A DNA stretch of 42,078 nt from Parcubacteria group bacterium (GTDB lineage: Bacteria > Patescibacteriota > Minisyncoccia > Phycocordibacterales > Phycocordibacteraceae), in NCBI GenBank assembly GCA_028286525.1, contig JAQBRL010000022.1, forward strand, positions 1-42,078, in the 5' to 3' direction. The notes beneath the pieces are model-generated. The model saw only the letters and a program-made list of their open reading frames with translations, was not told the origin of the DNA and made no database searches. Positions 7,569 to 15,886 of the stretch are shown one piece after another. Positions within the stretch are counted from its first letter, which is position 1. Every line of letters starts with the position of its first letter. The translations under genes were made by a program, and so were the position numbers.

Positions 7569-9440
7569 ATGCCTCGTATCTCCCATCGATTGATCACAAA
7601 CGGAATATTTCTTGTCGCCGCACTTGCTCTTGCTGGCGCGGCTCTGTATTCAGCGCACATACACATCGCACGTGCCGATGCCGCCCATTCCGATTGGGTG
7701 CAGGTCTGGCCTGCGCCGGGGACTCCGGACGGGTCTGAGAACCTGATCGATATGGGGTGGTCATGCAGTAACACGAGCAACTGTAATTGGGGAGCATGTA
7801 ACACGTCCAACCCGGGTTTTTCAGGTGGTGCCACCCAGTGCGATGCCTTGACGTGTTCTGGCCAAGGCCAAGGGGGAGCGTTCTACGCATATCAGCATTC
7901 ATTTCAATGTAACTACACGCCAGCGACAGCCGCTACCTGCACGCCCGACGCTACCTGCGGGGGAACACGCGCGAACACGTGTACGACCGATACATGCCCG
8001 GCATTAAATGCTGACTGTACGTATACTGCGGTGCAGGGACAGAAGGACTGCACCCCTCCTTCAGCATCTCTCGACGCGAGCCCTTCGAGCATTACTCCAG
8101 GAGGTTCAAGCACTCTTAGCTTTAGCTGCAGCCCCGCATCTCCCGCCAACATAACTCCGGGCGTATATAGCAACGGGTCGCCCGTGGGCTCGGGAAGCGT
8201 AGGGGTGTCGCCAGGCGTGACCACCACCTATACCCTTAATTGCTTTGAGTTTAACTCCGTCGTCTCATCATCGGCTACGGTTACGGTCACCGCTCCGATG
8301 TGTACTCCTGACGATGGCTCTGCCTGCGCTGCTAACAAGTGCACTAACGATTCGAGCTGTATAGGGAGGAATGCGGACTGCAGCACGTATCCAGTCTGGG
8401 GTACCAAAACCACGGGAATCTGTGCAGCCCCCGCTGACCTCACCGCAGGTCAACTCTCTCCGACGACCGCTACCGCAGGAACCGCACAGACCTTCACGCT
8501 TCCGGTTACCAATACGGGAGGCACCTCCGCAGCGCCCTTCACTTCGCTTTTGCAGAAGGCTACGCAGTCTAATGGCTCGGATGCTGTGGACATCAAAACC
8601 GCATCCACCGGCTCGCTCACTTTTGAGCACGTCCGAAACTTCCTCATTGCTATCGCTCACGCGGCCGCCGGCGGTCCTATCGGTCCGGGGGCGCCAGGTT
8701 CCGCAACCTTTACCTATACGTTTCCGCTCGCGGACGGTGGAAAGACCCTCTACCTACGCGGCTGCGCTGACAAGAGCTCGGCAGGAGACGCGAACGGAAC
8801 CGTTCCGGAAAGCAGGGAGGACAATAACTGCGGATCTCCCTGGACGGGAATCACCGTGAATCCTGCACCTGTTCCTGCCGTCTCATGCAATGTGAGCAAG
8901 ACAAATCCCTTGGTAAACGAAACCGTCACTTACACCGCCACTCCCACGAACGGTGCTTCCGGTCCCTATGCGTGGACCGCATCCGATGGCGGCTCATTCG
9001 GCTCCGCGGCGACCGCCAATCGCAGCTTCGCTGCTCCGGGTACCTACGCCATGCAGGTGAATGCAACGGGTGCAGGCTCTCCTGGCTTCTGTCCGAACAT
9101 CACCGTGACCGGCAGCGGCACCGGCTCGGGCGGCAGCTGCCAGAACACGGTTCCCGTCTCGGTCACGGCAACGCCGAGCCGTATCCAGAGCGGAGTAGCT
9201 ACCGATGTCACCTTCAACATCCCAAATACGTTCGATGTTCCGGGCAACTGTACGCTCTCGGGTCCTGGTATCGCGCCGCATACGTTCACGCAAGCGCCTC
9301 CAGCTTCATGTACCGTTCCTGCGGGCGGCTTCACCGCGAGCGGCCTTAATATCACTGCCCAGTCCACCTATACGCTGACCTGCGGTGCCCAGAAAGCTAC
9401 GGTCATCGTGAATATCGTGCCGAAATTCCAGGAGTTCTAG
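7569..9440 (+). CDS. Secreted Cys-rich protein with Ig-like and CARDB-like domains, cassette copy 1
   Basis: A 623-residue exported protein. A signal peptide covers residues 1-37 (GIFLVAALALAGAALYSA, cleavage near ARA). Cys-rich segments with CTPD..C spacing alternate with an Ig-like repeat (SPSSITPGGSSTLSFSC, then VTTTYTLNC), a CARDB-like domain (DLTAGQLSPTTATAGTAQTF to EDNNCG), a PKD-like stretch (VSCNVSKTNPLVNETVTY) and a last Ig-like unit ending NIVPKFQEF. The many paired cysteines suggest disulfides outside the cell. It is paralogous to the protein at 10520-11722, with nearly the same C-terminal domain and tail. Probably a surface or adhesion protein (inferred). Confidence 0.75.
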   Translation: MPRISHRLITNGIFLVAALALAGAALYSAHIHIARADAAHSDWVQVWPAPGTPDGSENLIDMGWSCSNTSNCNWGACNTSNPGFSGGATQCDALTCSGQGQGGAFYAYQHSFQCNYTPATAATCTPDATCGGTRANTCTTDTCPALNADCTYTAVQGQKDCTPPSASLDASPSSITPGGSSTLSFSCSPASPANITPGVYSNGSPVGSGSVGVSPGVTTTYTLNCFEFNSVVSSSATVTVTAPMCTPDDGSACAANKCTNDSSCIGRNADCSTYPVWGTKTTGICAAPADLTAGQLSPTTATAGTAQTFTLPVTNTGGTSAAPFTSLLQKATQSNGSDAVDIKTASTGSLTFEHVRNFLIAIAHAAAGGPIGPGAPGSATFTYTFPLADGGKTLYLRGCADKSSAGDANGTVPESREDNNCGSPWTGITVNPAPVPAVSCNVSKTNPLVNETVTYTATPTNGASGPYAWTASDGGSFGSAATANRSFAAPGTYAMQVNATGAGSPGFCPNITVTGSGTGSGGSCQNTVPVSVTATPSRIQSGVATDVTFNIPNTFDVPGNCTLSGPGIAPHTFTQAPPASCTVPAGGFTASGLNITAQSTYTLTCGAQKATVIVNIVPKFQEF

Positions 9441-9489
9441 TCATGTGCACATTCTCCCCATATCCTGACTGGCGGCGCATTGCGTGCTC

Positions 9490-9495
9490 TATACT
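9490..9495 (+). promoter_or_regulatory. -10 box before second cassette
   Basis: TATACT lies 6 bases before the ATG at 9502. It implies that the second cassette is transcribed separately from the first, with essentially no 5' leader. Confidence 0.5.
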
Positions 9496-9501
9496 AGTAG
9501 C

Positions 9502-10500
9502 ATGAACCCGCAAGAGAACTCTTCGATACCATCTCCCATGCCAGCGCAGCCGACTCCTCCAAACCAAAATCGCGCGGTACGCAGAGCGCTCATCATTCTT
9601 GCGGCAGTCGTTCTGCTGGCTGCGCTTGGATACGCACTTGTGATGTATACGCCGGTAGGTGCACCGGTGACCGAAGCGTGGAGCATTATGACGCTTCCGA
9701 AAGAGCTGAAGAACGCGACCTTCATCGCTGACGGTGACGGAACCACGGCAATCTACCACATACACGGCTTTTCGTTCGTTGCAGAACGGGTGGCCGGTAG
9801 TCTCGTCTCTGTGGAGCAAGAGCCTGGCGGTATCGCACAGGTGATACATACTGCCACCAGCTACAACCTCATGGTCAATGGTAAACAAGTCTATGCCACC
9901 ACGTCGCCCGTACTGGGCGTGAGTATATCGCCCGATGGCTCAAAGGCAGTCATCGCAGTGCAATTCCAAGGAAAAGAAATCGGACCCTATGGAACGGCAC
10001 CCGGCATACATCCTCATCTCTGGACGATCGTTCTCCTGCATCTCGATGGTAACGGAGCGCCGCTTGCTCTCGGGAATGGAGTCGATCCATTGTATATGGA
10101 CGCGACACACATCATGCGTATTGCGCCGGTCGGCCTCGTCTCGGCAGATATGACCACAGGTGCGGCGACTATCGCCGCGCGGCATACCGTTACCGCTACG
10201 ATAGCGGCAGCGCTTATTTCTCCTGACCGTACCTACATGGCCTGGTTGGATGCGGACACCCATTCCTTTATGGTGTATCGCGTGGGTCCGGGTACCGCCG
10301 ACAAGATCGCGGAGATAAAGGATATCAATCCGAGAACCTCCTATGCGCTCGGGAATAATGCTCTGTACGTTATGCGTAGTACGGGAATGGAGAAGCCAAC
10401 GCAGATACGGAAAATCAATTTCAGTGGAGGAGCACCGTCGACCGTCGCGAGCGTGCCAGGGAATTTGCACATCTCCCGAATGCTTATCGGTTCATTATGA
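9502..10500 (+). CDS. Membrane-anchored WD-like protein, cassette copy 2
   Basis: A 332-residue paralogue of the protein at 6545-7558. It has a Pro-rich start (SSIPSPMPAQPTPPNQN), one transmembrane segment at about residues 30-53 (ALIILAAVVLLAALGYALVMY) and an outside domain with blade-like units (VSISPDGSKAVIAVQF, ISPDRTYMAWLDAD) ending HISRMLIGSL. The start at 9502 is chosen over an upstream GTG at 9484 because TATACT (9490-9495) lies between them and the homology to copy 1 begins here. It is followed 19 bases later by its Cys-rich partner. Function unknown. Confidence 0.75.
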   Translation: MNPQENSSIPSPMPAQPTPPNQNRAVRRALIILAAVVLLAALGYALVMYTPVGAPVTEAWSIMTLPKELKNATFIADGDGTTAIYHIHGFSFVAERVAGSLVSVEQEPGGIAQVIHTATSYNLMVNGKQVYATTSPVLGVSISPDGSKAVIAVQFQGKEIGPYGTAPGIHPHLWTIVLLHLDGNGAPLALGNGVDPLYMDATHIMRIAPVGLVSADMTTGAATIAARHTVTATIAAALISPDRTYMAWLDADTHSFMVYRVGPGTADKIAEIKDINPRTSYALGNNALYVMRSTGMEKPTQIRKINFSGGAPSTVASVPGNLHISRMLIGSL

Positions 10501-10519
10501 TGAACATACTTACGCTCAT

Positions 10520-11722
10520 ATGAATCATCTCAAAAAACTCAAATACCTCCTCATACCTACTCTCCTCATTCTCTTTGCACTGGTAGTGGCAGTAAGTCAT
10601 TATACTTTCCCCGTGCAGGCGGGTGGCCTGTATAACCTCACGCTCGACGCGGTATATATGTCGGACCAGTGGCCACCGCCCCCATTCTCATGGGGCGACT
10701 GCCAATTCCTCCAGTGCAATGGCCCGGCCGATGTGGGGAAGACGTGCGAAACCCACGAGCGCTCGAATTTCTACTATTGTTATAACGGCGACACGGGTAA
10801 TTGCGGCAATCAAGCGGACTCCACATATTCCTGCAAAGGGCCTCCCTCCTGTGTGCCGGACAATTCTTGTGCGACCAATACCTGTAACACCACGAGCTGT
10901 GGTGACGGGTGCGGCGGGCAGGTAATTGGAACGAAAGTGTGCGGCCCGGTGTGCTCGCCCCTTATGGGCCAGGCCTGCAACCCCCTGAATTCCTGCAGCA
11001 TGGGTAATCCTGGTGGCCCGGGTACCCGCTTGTGCGATGGGTCCTGCTCGGTATCCGCGCCGCCCGACTCCTCCTGTCCTGCTACCTGCACCCCTTCCTA
11101 TTGCGACTCTGCAGCGAACATTTGCAGTGGGGACACCTGCACGGTAACCGCAAGTGACTGCAGTACTGCCGTAGTCTCCGGAACGAAAGACTGCGCTGCA
11201 CCTCCTGGGGCCACGGCAACACTCAGCGCGACGCCTACCAGCATACCGCTCGGAAGTTCCGCCACGCTTACGTGGAATTCCACGAATGCGCCTTCATGCA
11301 CCGGCTCGGGCTTCGTCACGGGAGGCGCCCCGAATGGTTCTATAAGCGTCTCGCCAGCCGTTACTACCACGTACCATGTCACGTGCGGGGGCGCGACATC
11401 CCTACCAGTCACCGTCACGGTTACCGCAGGAGCCTGTACCGCCGGACCCGTTTCGCTTACGGTGACTCCCGATCGAGTACAGACCGGAGTACCGACGAGC
11501 GTCACGTTCACCTCGAGCGCGCCGAGCGCGCTCGGCAATTGCACGCTCTCGGGCCCGGGTATGAGCACCCAGACCTACACACCATCGTCGTGTTCCGTCC
11601 CTCCTACTGCCTACAAGCCCATGCTTACGCTTACCGATCAGTCGACCTATACGCTTGCATGCCCCGGCGGTCGCACCAGTCAGGTGATCGTGAACATAGT
11701 GCCGAAATACAAGGAGTTCTAG
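10520..11722 (+). CDS. Secreted Cys-rich protein with Ig-like domains, cassette copy 2
   Basis: A 400-residue exported protein and shorter paralogue of the product at 7569-9440. A signal peptide covers residues 1-34 (YLLIPTLLILFALVVAV, cleavage near VQA). A Cys-rich region (about 50-250) has many CxxxxC pairs such as CVPDNSCATNTCNTTSC. Two Ig-like units follow (SATPTSIPLGSSATLTW to TTTYHVTC, and the final unit with NCTLSGPGMSTQTYTPSSC) and the tail is NIVPKYKEF. It lacks the CARDB-like part of copy 1. The ATG at 10520 gives a clean signal peptide; CATACT lies 9 bases upstream. Hairpin copy D begins 1 base after the stop. Confidence 0.75.
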   Translation: MNHLKKLKYLLIPTLLILFALVVAVSHYTFPVQAGGLYNLTLDAVYMSDQWPPPPFSWGDCQFLQCNGPADVGKTCETHERSNFYYCYNGDTGNCGNQADSTYSCKGPPSCVPDNSCATNTCNTTSCGDGCGGQVIGTKVCGPVCSPLMGQACNPLNSCSMGNPGGPGTRLCDGSCSVSAPPDSSCPATCTPSYCDSAANICSGDTCTVTASDCSTAVVSGTKDCAAPPGATATLSATPTSIPLGSSATLTWNSTNAPSCTGSGFVTGGAPNGSISVSPAVTTTYHVTCGGATSLPVTVTVTAGACTAGPVSLTVTPDRVQTGVPTSVTFTSSAPSALGNCTLSGPGMSTQTYTPSSCSVPPTAYKPMLTLTDQSTYTLACPGGRTSQVIVNIVPKYKEF

Positions 11723-11723
11723 C

Positions 11724-11843
11724 GAACCCCGTGGAATCCTCCCCATACTGCGTTATGGGTCCCATCGCCTCACTTCGTCGTATCTTCGAATACGCCTCGC
11801 TCGGCGATTTCCCGTGCCTTATCTGAATGATTCCACGGGGTTC
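11724..11843 (-). repeat. Dispersed hairpin element, copy D
   Basis: The outer stem is a perfect 15-base inverted repeat, GAACCCCGTGGAATC (11724-11738) with its complement (11829-11843). Read on the minus strand, the interior carries AAGGCACGGG, an ATCGCC/GGCGAT stem, GAGCGAGG, the apical stem CGTAT/ATACG, ACGACGAAG and CATAACGCAG, in the same order as copies A-C. The outer stem sequence is unrelated to those of A-C, yet pairing is perfect. It fills the gap between the Cys-rich protein gene and rpsB. Confidence 0.8.
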
Positions 11844-11899
11844 TGGGCTACAGTGGCCGGATTGAAGGAAAAACAGGCCTGTGATAGGCTAGGGGAACT

Positions 11900-12601
11900 A
11901 TGGATACGAATACGACTACGGGCCCCGGAGTGGCTCGCCTCTTTGAGGCGGGTGCCCACTTCGCGCAAGTAAAGAGCCGCAGGCACCCCTCTATGCGCAC
12001 CTTCGTGCTCGGAGCCAAGGGTGCGGTCGAGATCTTCGACTTGGTGAAGACCGATGCCCAGCTCGCGCAGGCGAAGGCGGTCATGGCGGCGCTCGCCCGC
12101 GATGGCAAGACCGTCCTTATTGTGGGAGGCAAGCGGGAGGCTTCGGACGCGGTACGCGCCATGGGCACGCGCCTCGCGCAGCCCTTCGTGGCGGGCCGCT
12201 GGCTCGGCGGTACCATCACGAACTTCGTGGAGATAAAGAAGCGTATCGACCGCCTCGCGGACCTTTCGGAGAAGCGCGAGAGCGGGGAACTGGGCAAGAT
12301 CTACACGAAGCTCGAGCGCATTCGCATCGACCGTGAAATAGATCGCCTGCAGGAGCGCCTCGAAGGCGTGAAGACGCTTGCGAAGCGTCCTGACGCGCTC
12401 ATCATCGTGGATACGAAGCATGAATCGCACGCGACCAAGGAGGCGAAGCAGGCAGGCATTCCGGTCATCGCCGTGATGAGCTCGGACTGCGATCTCAAGG
12501 ATGCGACATATCCTATCGTTACGAACGATGCATCGCGCACCGCCATCTCGCTCATTCTCTCGGAACTCGCTTCGGCATTCGAGCAGGGAGTGAAAGCGTA
12601 A
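11900..12601 (+). CDS. rpsB: Small-subunit ribosomal protein uS2
   Basis: A 233-residue uS2. The start has the usual LFEAGAHFAQVKSRRHPSM, followed by FVAGRWLGGTITNF, RIDRLADLSEKRE and the signature RPDALIIVDTKHESHATKEAKQAGIPVIAVMSSDCDLK (quoted across two family motifs). It binds the 30S head-body junction. The start at 11900 has TGA-TAGGCT 9 bases upstream and AGGGGA 4 bases upstream. It is followed 48 bases later by tsf, the standard rpsB-tsf pair. Confidence 0.96.
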   Translation: MDTNTTTGPGVARLFEAGAHFAQVKSRRHPSMRTFVLGAKGAVEIFDLVKTDAQLAQAKAVMAALARDGKTVLIVGGKREASDAVRAMGTRLAQPFVAGRWLGGTITNFVEIKKRIDRLADLSEKRESGELGKIYTKLERIRIDREIDRLQERLEGVKTLAKRPDALIIVDTKHESHATKEAKQAGIPVIAVMSSDCDLKDATYPIVTNDASRTAISLILSELASAFEQGVKA

Positions 12602-12649
12602 GCGTTCACCCCCGTTCCCCTTTATACTTTCTATTTTAGACCTTTCCCT

Positions 12650-13234
12650 ATGGACATATCGATCGATACCGTTAAAGAACTGCGAGAAAAAACAGGGCTT
12701 TCCATCATGCAGTGCAAGAAAGCGCTCGAGGAAGCCGGTGGCGACGTGGAGAAGGCGGAGGTCATTTTGCGTAAGAGAAGCAGCGAAGCGGCGGATAAGA
12801 AATCCGATCGCGAGATAGGGGCTGGAGCCGTGGGTATGTATCTGCACGATAAGGCGATCGGGGCTATGGTGCTCCTTTCCTCCGAGACCGATTTCGTATC
12901 GAAGAATCCCGACTTCGAAGCGCTCGCGCGCGAGCTCGCCATGCAGGTCGCAGCGACCAATCCGCAGTACCTCACGAGCGAAGAAATAGCGCCTGAAGCG
13001 CGTACCGCGGCGGAAGCCGTCTTCAAGGAAGAAGTGAAGGATAAACCGGTCGAGATGCAGGAGAAGATACTTGCCGGAAAGATGGAGAGCTATTTCCGCG
13101 ATTCAGTGCTGCTCAATCAGTCGTACATCAAGGATGAGAGCAAGACCATCAAGCAGTTGATCGATGAGGCATCCCAGAAGTTCGGGGAGCGGGTAGAAAT
13201 ATCCCAGTTCGCACGCTTCTCCGCCCGCGGGTAG
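12650..13234 (+). CDS. tsf: Elongation factor Ts (short form)
   Basis: A 194-residue EF-Ts, the GDP/GTP exchange factor for EF-Tu. The N-terminal UBA-like domain (DTVKELREKTGLSIMQCKKALEEAGGD) is followed by the exchange core (GAMVLLSSETDFVSKNPDFEALARELAMQ), in which TDFVSKN is the EF-Tu-contacting motif. Length is well below the roughly 280 residues of E. coli, as in other short bacterial forms with a single core subdomain. TATACT at 12623-12628 would give a leader of about 15 bases. A small membrane protein gene follows 15 bases after the stop. Confidence 0.95.
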   Translation: MDISIDTVKELREKTGLSIMQCKKALEEAGGDVEKAEVILRKRSSEAADKKSDREIGAGAVGMYLHDKAIGAMVLLSSETDFVSKNPDFEALARELAMQVAATNPQYLTSEEIAPEARTAAEAVFKEEVKDKPVEMQEKILAGKMESYFRDSVLLNQSYIKDESKTIKQLIDEASQKFGERVEISQFARFSARG

Positions 13235-13249
13235 CGCGCGAGCTCATCT

Positions 13250-13645
13250 ATGAGCTACCTTGTCGCCGTCCTCGCCTCGCTCCTCCTCCTGGTCGGTTTC
13301 GTCATGTGGTCATGGCTCGAGACCCGTACCGGGTTCCGGCTATTCCCGCGCTCTCGGCGCCGCTTCGATAGCAAAGTCGCCCGTACCGCCTTCGTCATCC
13401 GTCACATCGACTGGGCCGCCTTCTTCCAGCATCTGGCGCGTTCGAGCGCCGAACGCATCGCGCATGACCTCGTGCACACGACGCTCATCGTGGTGCGCGC
13501 TATGGAACGCATGCTGACGCGCACCATACGGACGCTGCGCGAGCGCGTGGCGCAAAGCGCCGAGGATGGTCCGCCCGTGGAAGGCTCGCAGCTGATCGCG
13601 ACCATCGTCCGGTTCCGTAAGAGCTTCAAACGCGACCAGAAATAA
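13250..13645 (+). CDS. Small membrane protein, 131 aa, unknown
   Basis: A hydrophobic N-terminal segment (residues 3-22, YLVAVLASLLLLVGFVMWSW) is followed by a basic, Arg-rich, helical cytoplasmic part (FRLFPRSRRRFDSK, then RSSAERIAHDLVHTTLIVVRAMERML). No family is recognised. It lies 15 bases after tsf and ends at a terminator, so it is probably the last gene of the rpsB-tsf unit. Codon use is like its neighbours. Confidence 0.6.
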   Translation: MSYLVAVLASLLLLVGFVMWSWLETRTGFRLFPRSRRRFDSKVARTAFVIRHIDWAAFFQHLARSSAERIAHDLVHTTLIVVRAMERMLTRTIRTLRERVAQSAEDGPPVEGSQLIATIVRFRKSFKRDQK

Positions 13646-13676
13646 AGAAACCGCCTCCAGGCGGTTTCTTTATTTT
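13644..13676. terminator. Bidirectional terminator between tsf unit and tRNA-Thr
   Basis: AAAGAAACCGCCT (13644-13656) pairs with AGGCGGTTTCTTT (13659-13671) and a T-rich stretch follows. The A-rich left side gives a T-run on the other strand, so it can also end transcription of the minus-strand tRNA. Confidence 0.75.
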
Positions 13677-13751
13677 GGAGCCGCCTCCCAGGCTCGAACT
13701 GGGGACCTTCACTTTACAAAAGTGTTGCTCTACCAACTGAGCTAAGGCGGC
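13676..13751 (-). tRNA. tRNA-Thr (anticodon UGU)
   Basis: Read on the minus strand, it is a 76-base cloverleaf: acceptor GCCGCCT paired with AGGCGGC, D arm GCTC-AGTTGGTA-GAGC, anticodon loop TTTGTAA with anticodon TGT, T arm CCCAG-TTCGAGC-CTGGG, discriminator T and an encoded CCA. The first anticodon-stem pair (A27-A43) is mismatched. It decodes ACA and probably other Thr codons. An interrupted copy of its 5' half lies just upstream. Confidence 0.9.
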
Positions 13752-13776
13752 ATGTATTTCCTGAATCCAAAACACT

Positions 13777-13897
13777 GTTGCTCTACTCCCAAACGAGCCG
13801 AGTCCATATGAGTATCGGAGATACTCATATGCGAGGCAAGTGCAGGGAGCAAGCTGGCTGTTCCTACGGCTCAGCGTACCAACTGAGCTAAGGCGGC
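13777..13897 (-). pseudogene. Interrupted copy of the 5' part of tRNA-Thr
   Basis: The 21 bases encoding the tRNA 5' end (13877-13897 here, 13731-13751 in the intact gene) are repeated exactly. The next piece of the tRNA (GTAGAGCAAC on the minus strand, plus strand 13777-13786) reappears 90 bases further on, with TAC present at both junctions. So an acceptor/D-arm copy seems to be split by a 90-base hairpin insertion, with the 3' half missing after the anticodon stem. It cannot fold as a tRNA. Confidence 0.6.
13787..13876. repeat. Hairpin insertion G within tRNA-like sequence
   Basis: The 90-base insert contains a perfect 11-base inverted repeat with a five-base centre (CATATGAGTAT, then its complement, 13805-13831) preceded by GAGCCGAG (13795-13802). 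GAGCCG also pairs with CGGCTC (13867-13872). The arrangement GAGCCGAG then apical hairpin matches elements E and F and resembles copies A-D. Confidence 0.55.
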
Positions 13898-13913
13898 GTA
13901 TGCGCACATTATA

Positions 13914-14618
13914 CTATTTCGTTGTCCTTGTCGTCGTGGCCTTGCTTGCGGTCGAGGAGGCGGTCGAGGTCGCGAAGAGGGCTTTCGGGAAGCGGGTCTC
14001 GAAGTCTTCAAGCGTCGTAAAGCCATAGGAACGCTTTCCGTTTATCACGAAGGCAGGGAATTTCTGCTGCACCTTCTCCACGGCGATAAGCGTCTTGAGC
14101 GCCCCGAGGTCCAGATCGTAATCGAAGGAATACACCCGCAAGCTCGGATAGGTCTGATGGAGGTACGAAAGGGAATAGCTCGCACGCTCGCAATTCTCGC
14201 AGGTGCCGGGCACGTTCGAATAGAAATACAGCGCGACGGTCGGGGTGAGATGGCAGGTCTTCGTGAGCTGCTGCGTGAGGAGGTAATCGCGTATCTGGAG
14301 CAGGGTGTACTGCTTCTTCAGGTCTATCACCTGAGCGTTCTTACTGCCCAGCCTGCTCTCCGCTCCCGCGAGCCTATCACCGAGAGCCGAAACCTCTTGG
14401 GAGAGCTCGGTGCCTGCCGTGAGGTCCTCGCAGGGGGCGTTCTCAAGCAGGGAGAACTGCGTCTCGAGCGAGAGCGTATCGGTGGCGAGCTGGGTCTGTA
14501 TGGCGGTCAGTTCCGCGAGCCGCTGGCGGTCGAGGTAGTTAATGGCGTATATGACCGTTCCGATGATGGCGACCGTGATGGCGAAGGCAAGGAGGGCGTT
14601 ACGGAGCGGGAGGGGCAT
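13914..14618 (-). CDS. Membrane-anchored thioredoxin-like protein
   Basis: A 234-residue protein with an N-terminal transmembrane segment (about residues 8-27, ALLAFAITVAIIGTVIYAI), a helical coiled-coil-like region (30-120) and a thioredoxin-like domain. The redox motif is CENC (Cys140-Cys143) in VPGTCENCERASY, and FPAFVING supplies the likely cis-proline near residue 188. It would face outside and act in disulfide chemistry, a plausible need here because several secreted proteins are Cys-rich (inferred). The tail is Ser/Thr/Ala-rich. TGC-TAGTAT lies 7 bases before the ATG, inside the 18-base gap after the glycosyltransferase gene. Confidence 0.78.
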   Translation of the reverse strand: MPLPLRNALLAFAITVAIIGTVIYAINYLDRQRLAELTAIQTQLATDTLSLETQFSLLENAPCEDLTAGTELSQEVSALGDRLAGAESRLGSKNAQVIDLKKQYTLLQIRDYLLTQQLTKTCHLTPTVALYFYSNVPGTCENCERASYSLSYLHQTYPSLRVYSFDYDLDLGALKTLIAVEKVQQKFPAFVINGKRSYGFTTLEDFETRFPKALFATSTASSTASKATTTRTTK

Positions 14619-14636
14619 AAAATTGATACTAGCAGA

Positions 14637-15875
14637 CTACCTCCAAGCCCGCTTGGTGCCGGTAGCCACGTCGGTTAATGCCCGTACCAGCCAGAACGGC
14701 GCGATGAGTCCGTACAGCAGCGCGTACCCGATAATGCTCATCGTAAGGTCGGTCTTGGTATTCGATACCCGTTGGCCCATGAGAATGAACGAGGTAGAGA
14801 TGATCATCACCACGATGGAAAGGAAGGTAATGAAGCTCACGGGTGCATAGAGCCACTCAAGCGAGAAGCGAGGCATGAGGATGTAGGTAAGGGGTACTCC
14901 GGAGGTCACCAGGATCGTGTGGATGAGGTCCCCGCCGAGCAGCGCGAGCGCGAGGATGAAAAGACCGACGCCGCCGATAACCGCGACGAACCCGAGCGGG
15001 AGCACGAGAAGCCCCAGCACCCCGTACGAAGGATTGGCCACCAGGTCGCGGTAGTCGCCCATCACGTTGCGCAGGAATCCGGTGGTCCAGCGCGTGCGCT
15101 GCTTGATGAGCTTGGTCACGTGACGGGGCACTTTCGTATAGACGCGCGCGCGCGGCGCGTTCTCTATCTCGTAGCCTGCCCGCTGCATGCGCAGCGCCAT
15201 CTCCATGTCCTCCGCCTGGTGCGCGTGACGGAAGCCGCCCACTTTCTCGATAACGGAACGGCGGTACAGCGAGAAAGGCCCTGGCGTCACGTAAATGCCG
15301 TTCACCGCCGAAAGCGCATGGCGCAGCGCGATACCGAAGATGTACTCGGCATTCTGCATTCGTTCAAGGAGATTCTTCGGCTCGAAGACCGACATGGCAG
15401 GAGTGCTCGCGGCCACCTGGGGATCCTCGAACGCCGCCATCATCTCGCGGAGCGCATCCGGAGCGACGAATGAGTCGGCGTCGAGGCAGCCGACGAATTC
15501 GCAATCGGAAGCGATTTCGATGCCTGCATTGATGGCGGTGTGCTTACCGCCGTTCTCTTTATGGATGACCGTTATCTGCGGGTTCGAGCGATAGGACTCC
15601 ATCACCGTCTTCGTATTATCGGTCGAGCCGTCGTTCACGAGAATGAGGCGCAATTGGCTTTTCGGATATTCAAGATTGAGAAGGGATTCGACGGTACCGC
15701 CGATGGTGCTCTCTTCGTTCCAGCAGGGAACGATGATGGCGACCTTCGGCGCCTTGTCGGTGGCCGGCCGCAGGCGCCGCGCCCGAGCAGGGGCCGAGAG
15801 GAACGTAAGCAGCATGAAGACCTCGAAATAGAGGCCGAGGAATATAAATGGATATGCTAGGACTTCCAGATGCAT
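14637..15875 (-). CDS. Membrane GT2 glycosyltransferase (processive, BcsA/PgaC-like)
   Basis: A 412-residue family 2 glycosyltransferase. There is an N-terminal membrane helix (residues 5-27), a GT-A catalytic domain with VAIIVPCWNEES, LVNDGSTDNT, the metal-binding LDADS (Asp132, Asp134), the base region AEDMEM (Glu222-Asp223) and the QxxRW-type motif QRTRW (259-263), then several C-terminal membrane helices. These marks fit processive beta-linked polysaccharide synthases such as poly-GlcNAc or hyaluronan-like enzymes; the sugar cannot be told. The ATG at 15875 is chosen because the family start MHLEVLAYPF begins there; the frame is open 15 codons further up into hairpin copy C. Confidence 0.88.
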   Translation of the reverse strand: MHLEVLAYPFIFLGLYFEVFMLLTFLSAPARARRLRPATDKAPKVAIIVPCWNEESTIGGTVESLLNLEYPKSQLRLILVNDGSTDNTKTVMESYRSNPQITVIHKENGGKHTAINAGIEIASDCEFVGCLDADSFVAPDALREMMAAFEDPQVAASTPAMSVFEPKNLLERMQNAEYIFGIALRHALSAVNGIYVTPGPFSLYRRSVIEKVGGFRHAHQAEDMEMALRMQRAGYEIENAPRARVYTKVPRHVTKLIKQRTRWTTGFLRNVMGDYRDLVANPSYGVLGLLVLPLGFVAVIGGVGLFILALALLGGDLIHTILVTSGVPLTYILMPRFSLEWLYAPVSFITFLSIVVMIISTSFILMGQRVSNTKTDLTMSIIGYALLYGLIAPFWLVRALTDVATGTKRAWR

Positions 15876-15886
15876 AGTGAGTGGAC

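Noticed and set aside
13787-13876. Possible tRNA intron
   Set aside because: The downstream part does not continue into an anticodon arm and 3' half, so splicing would not give a tRNA; an interrupted partial copy fits better.
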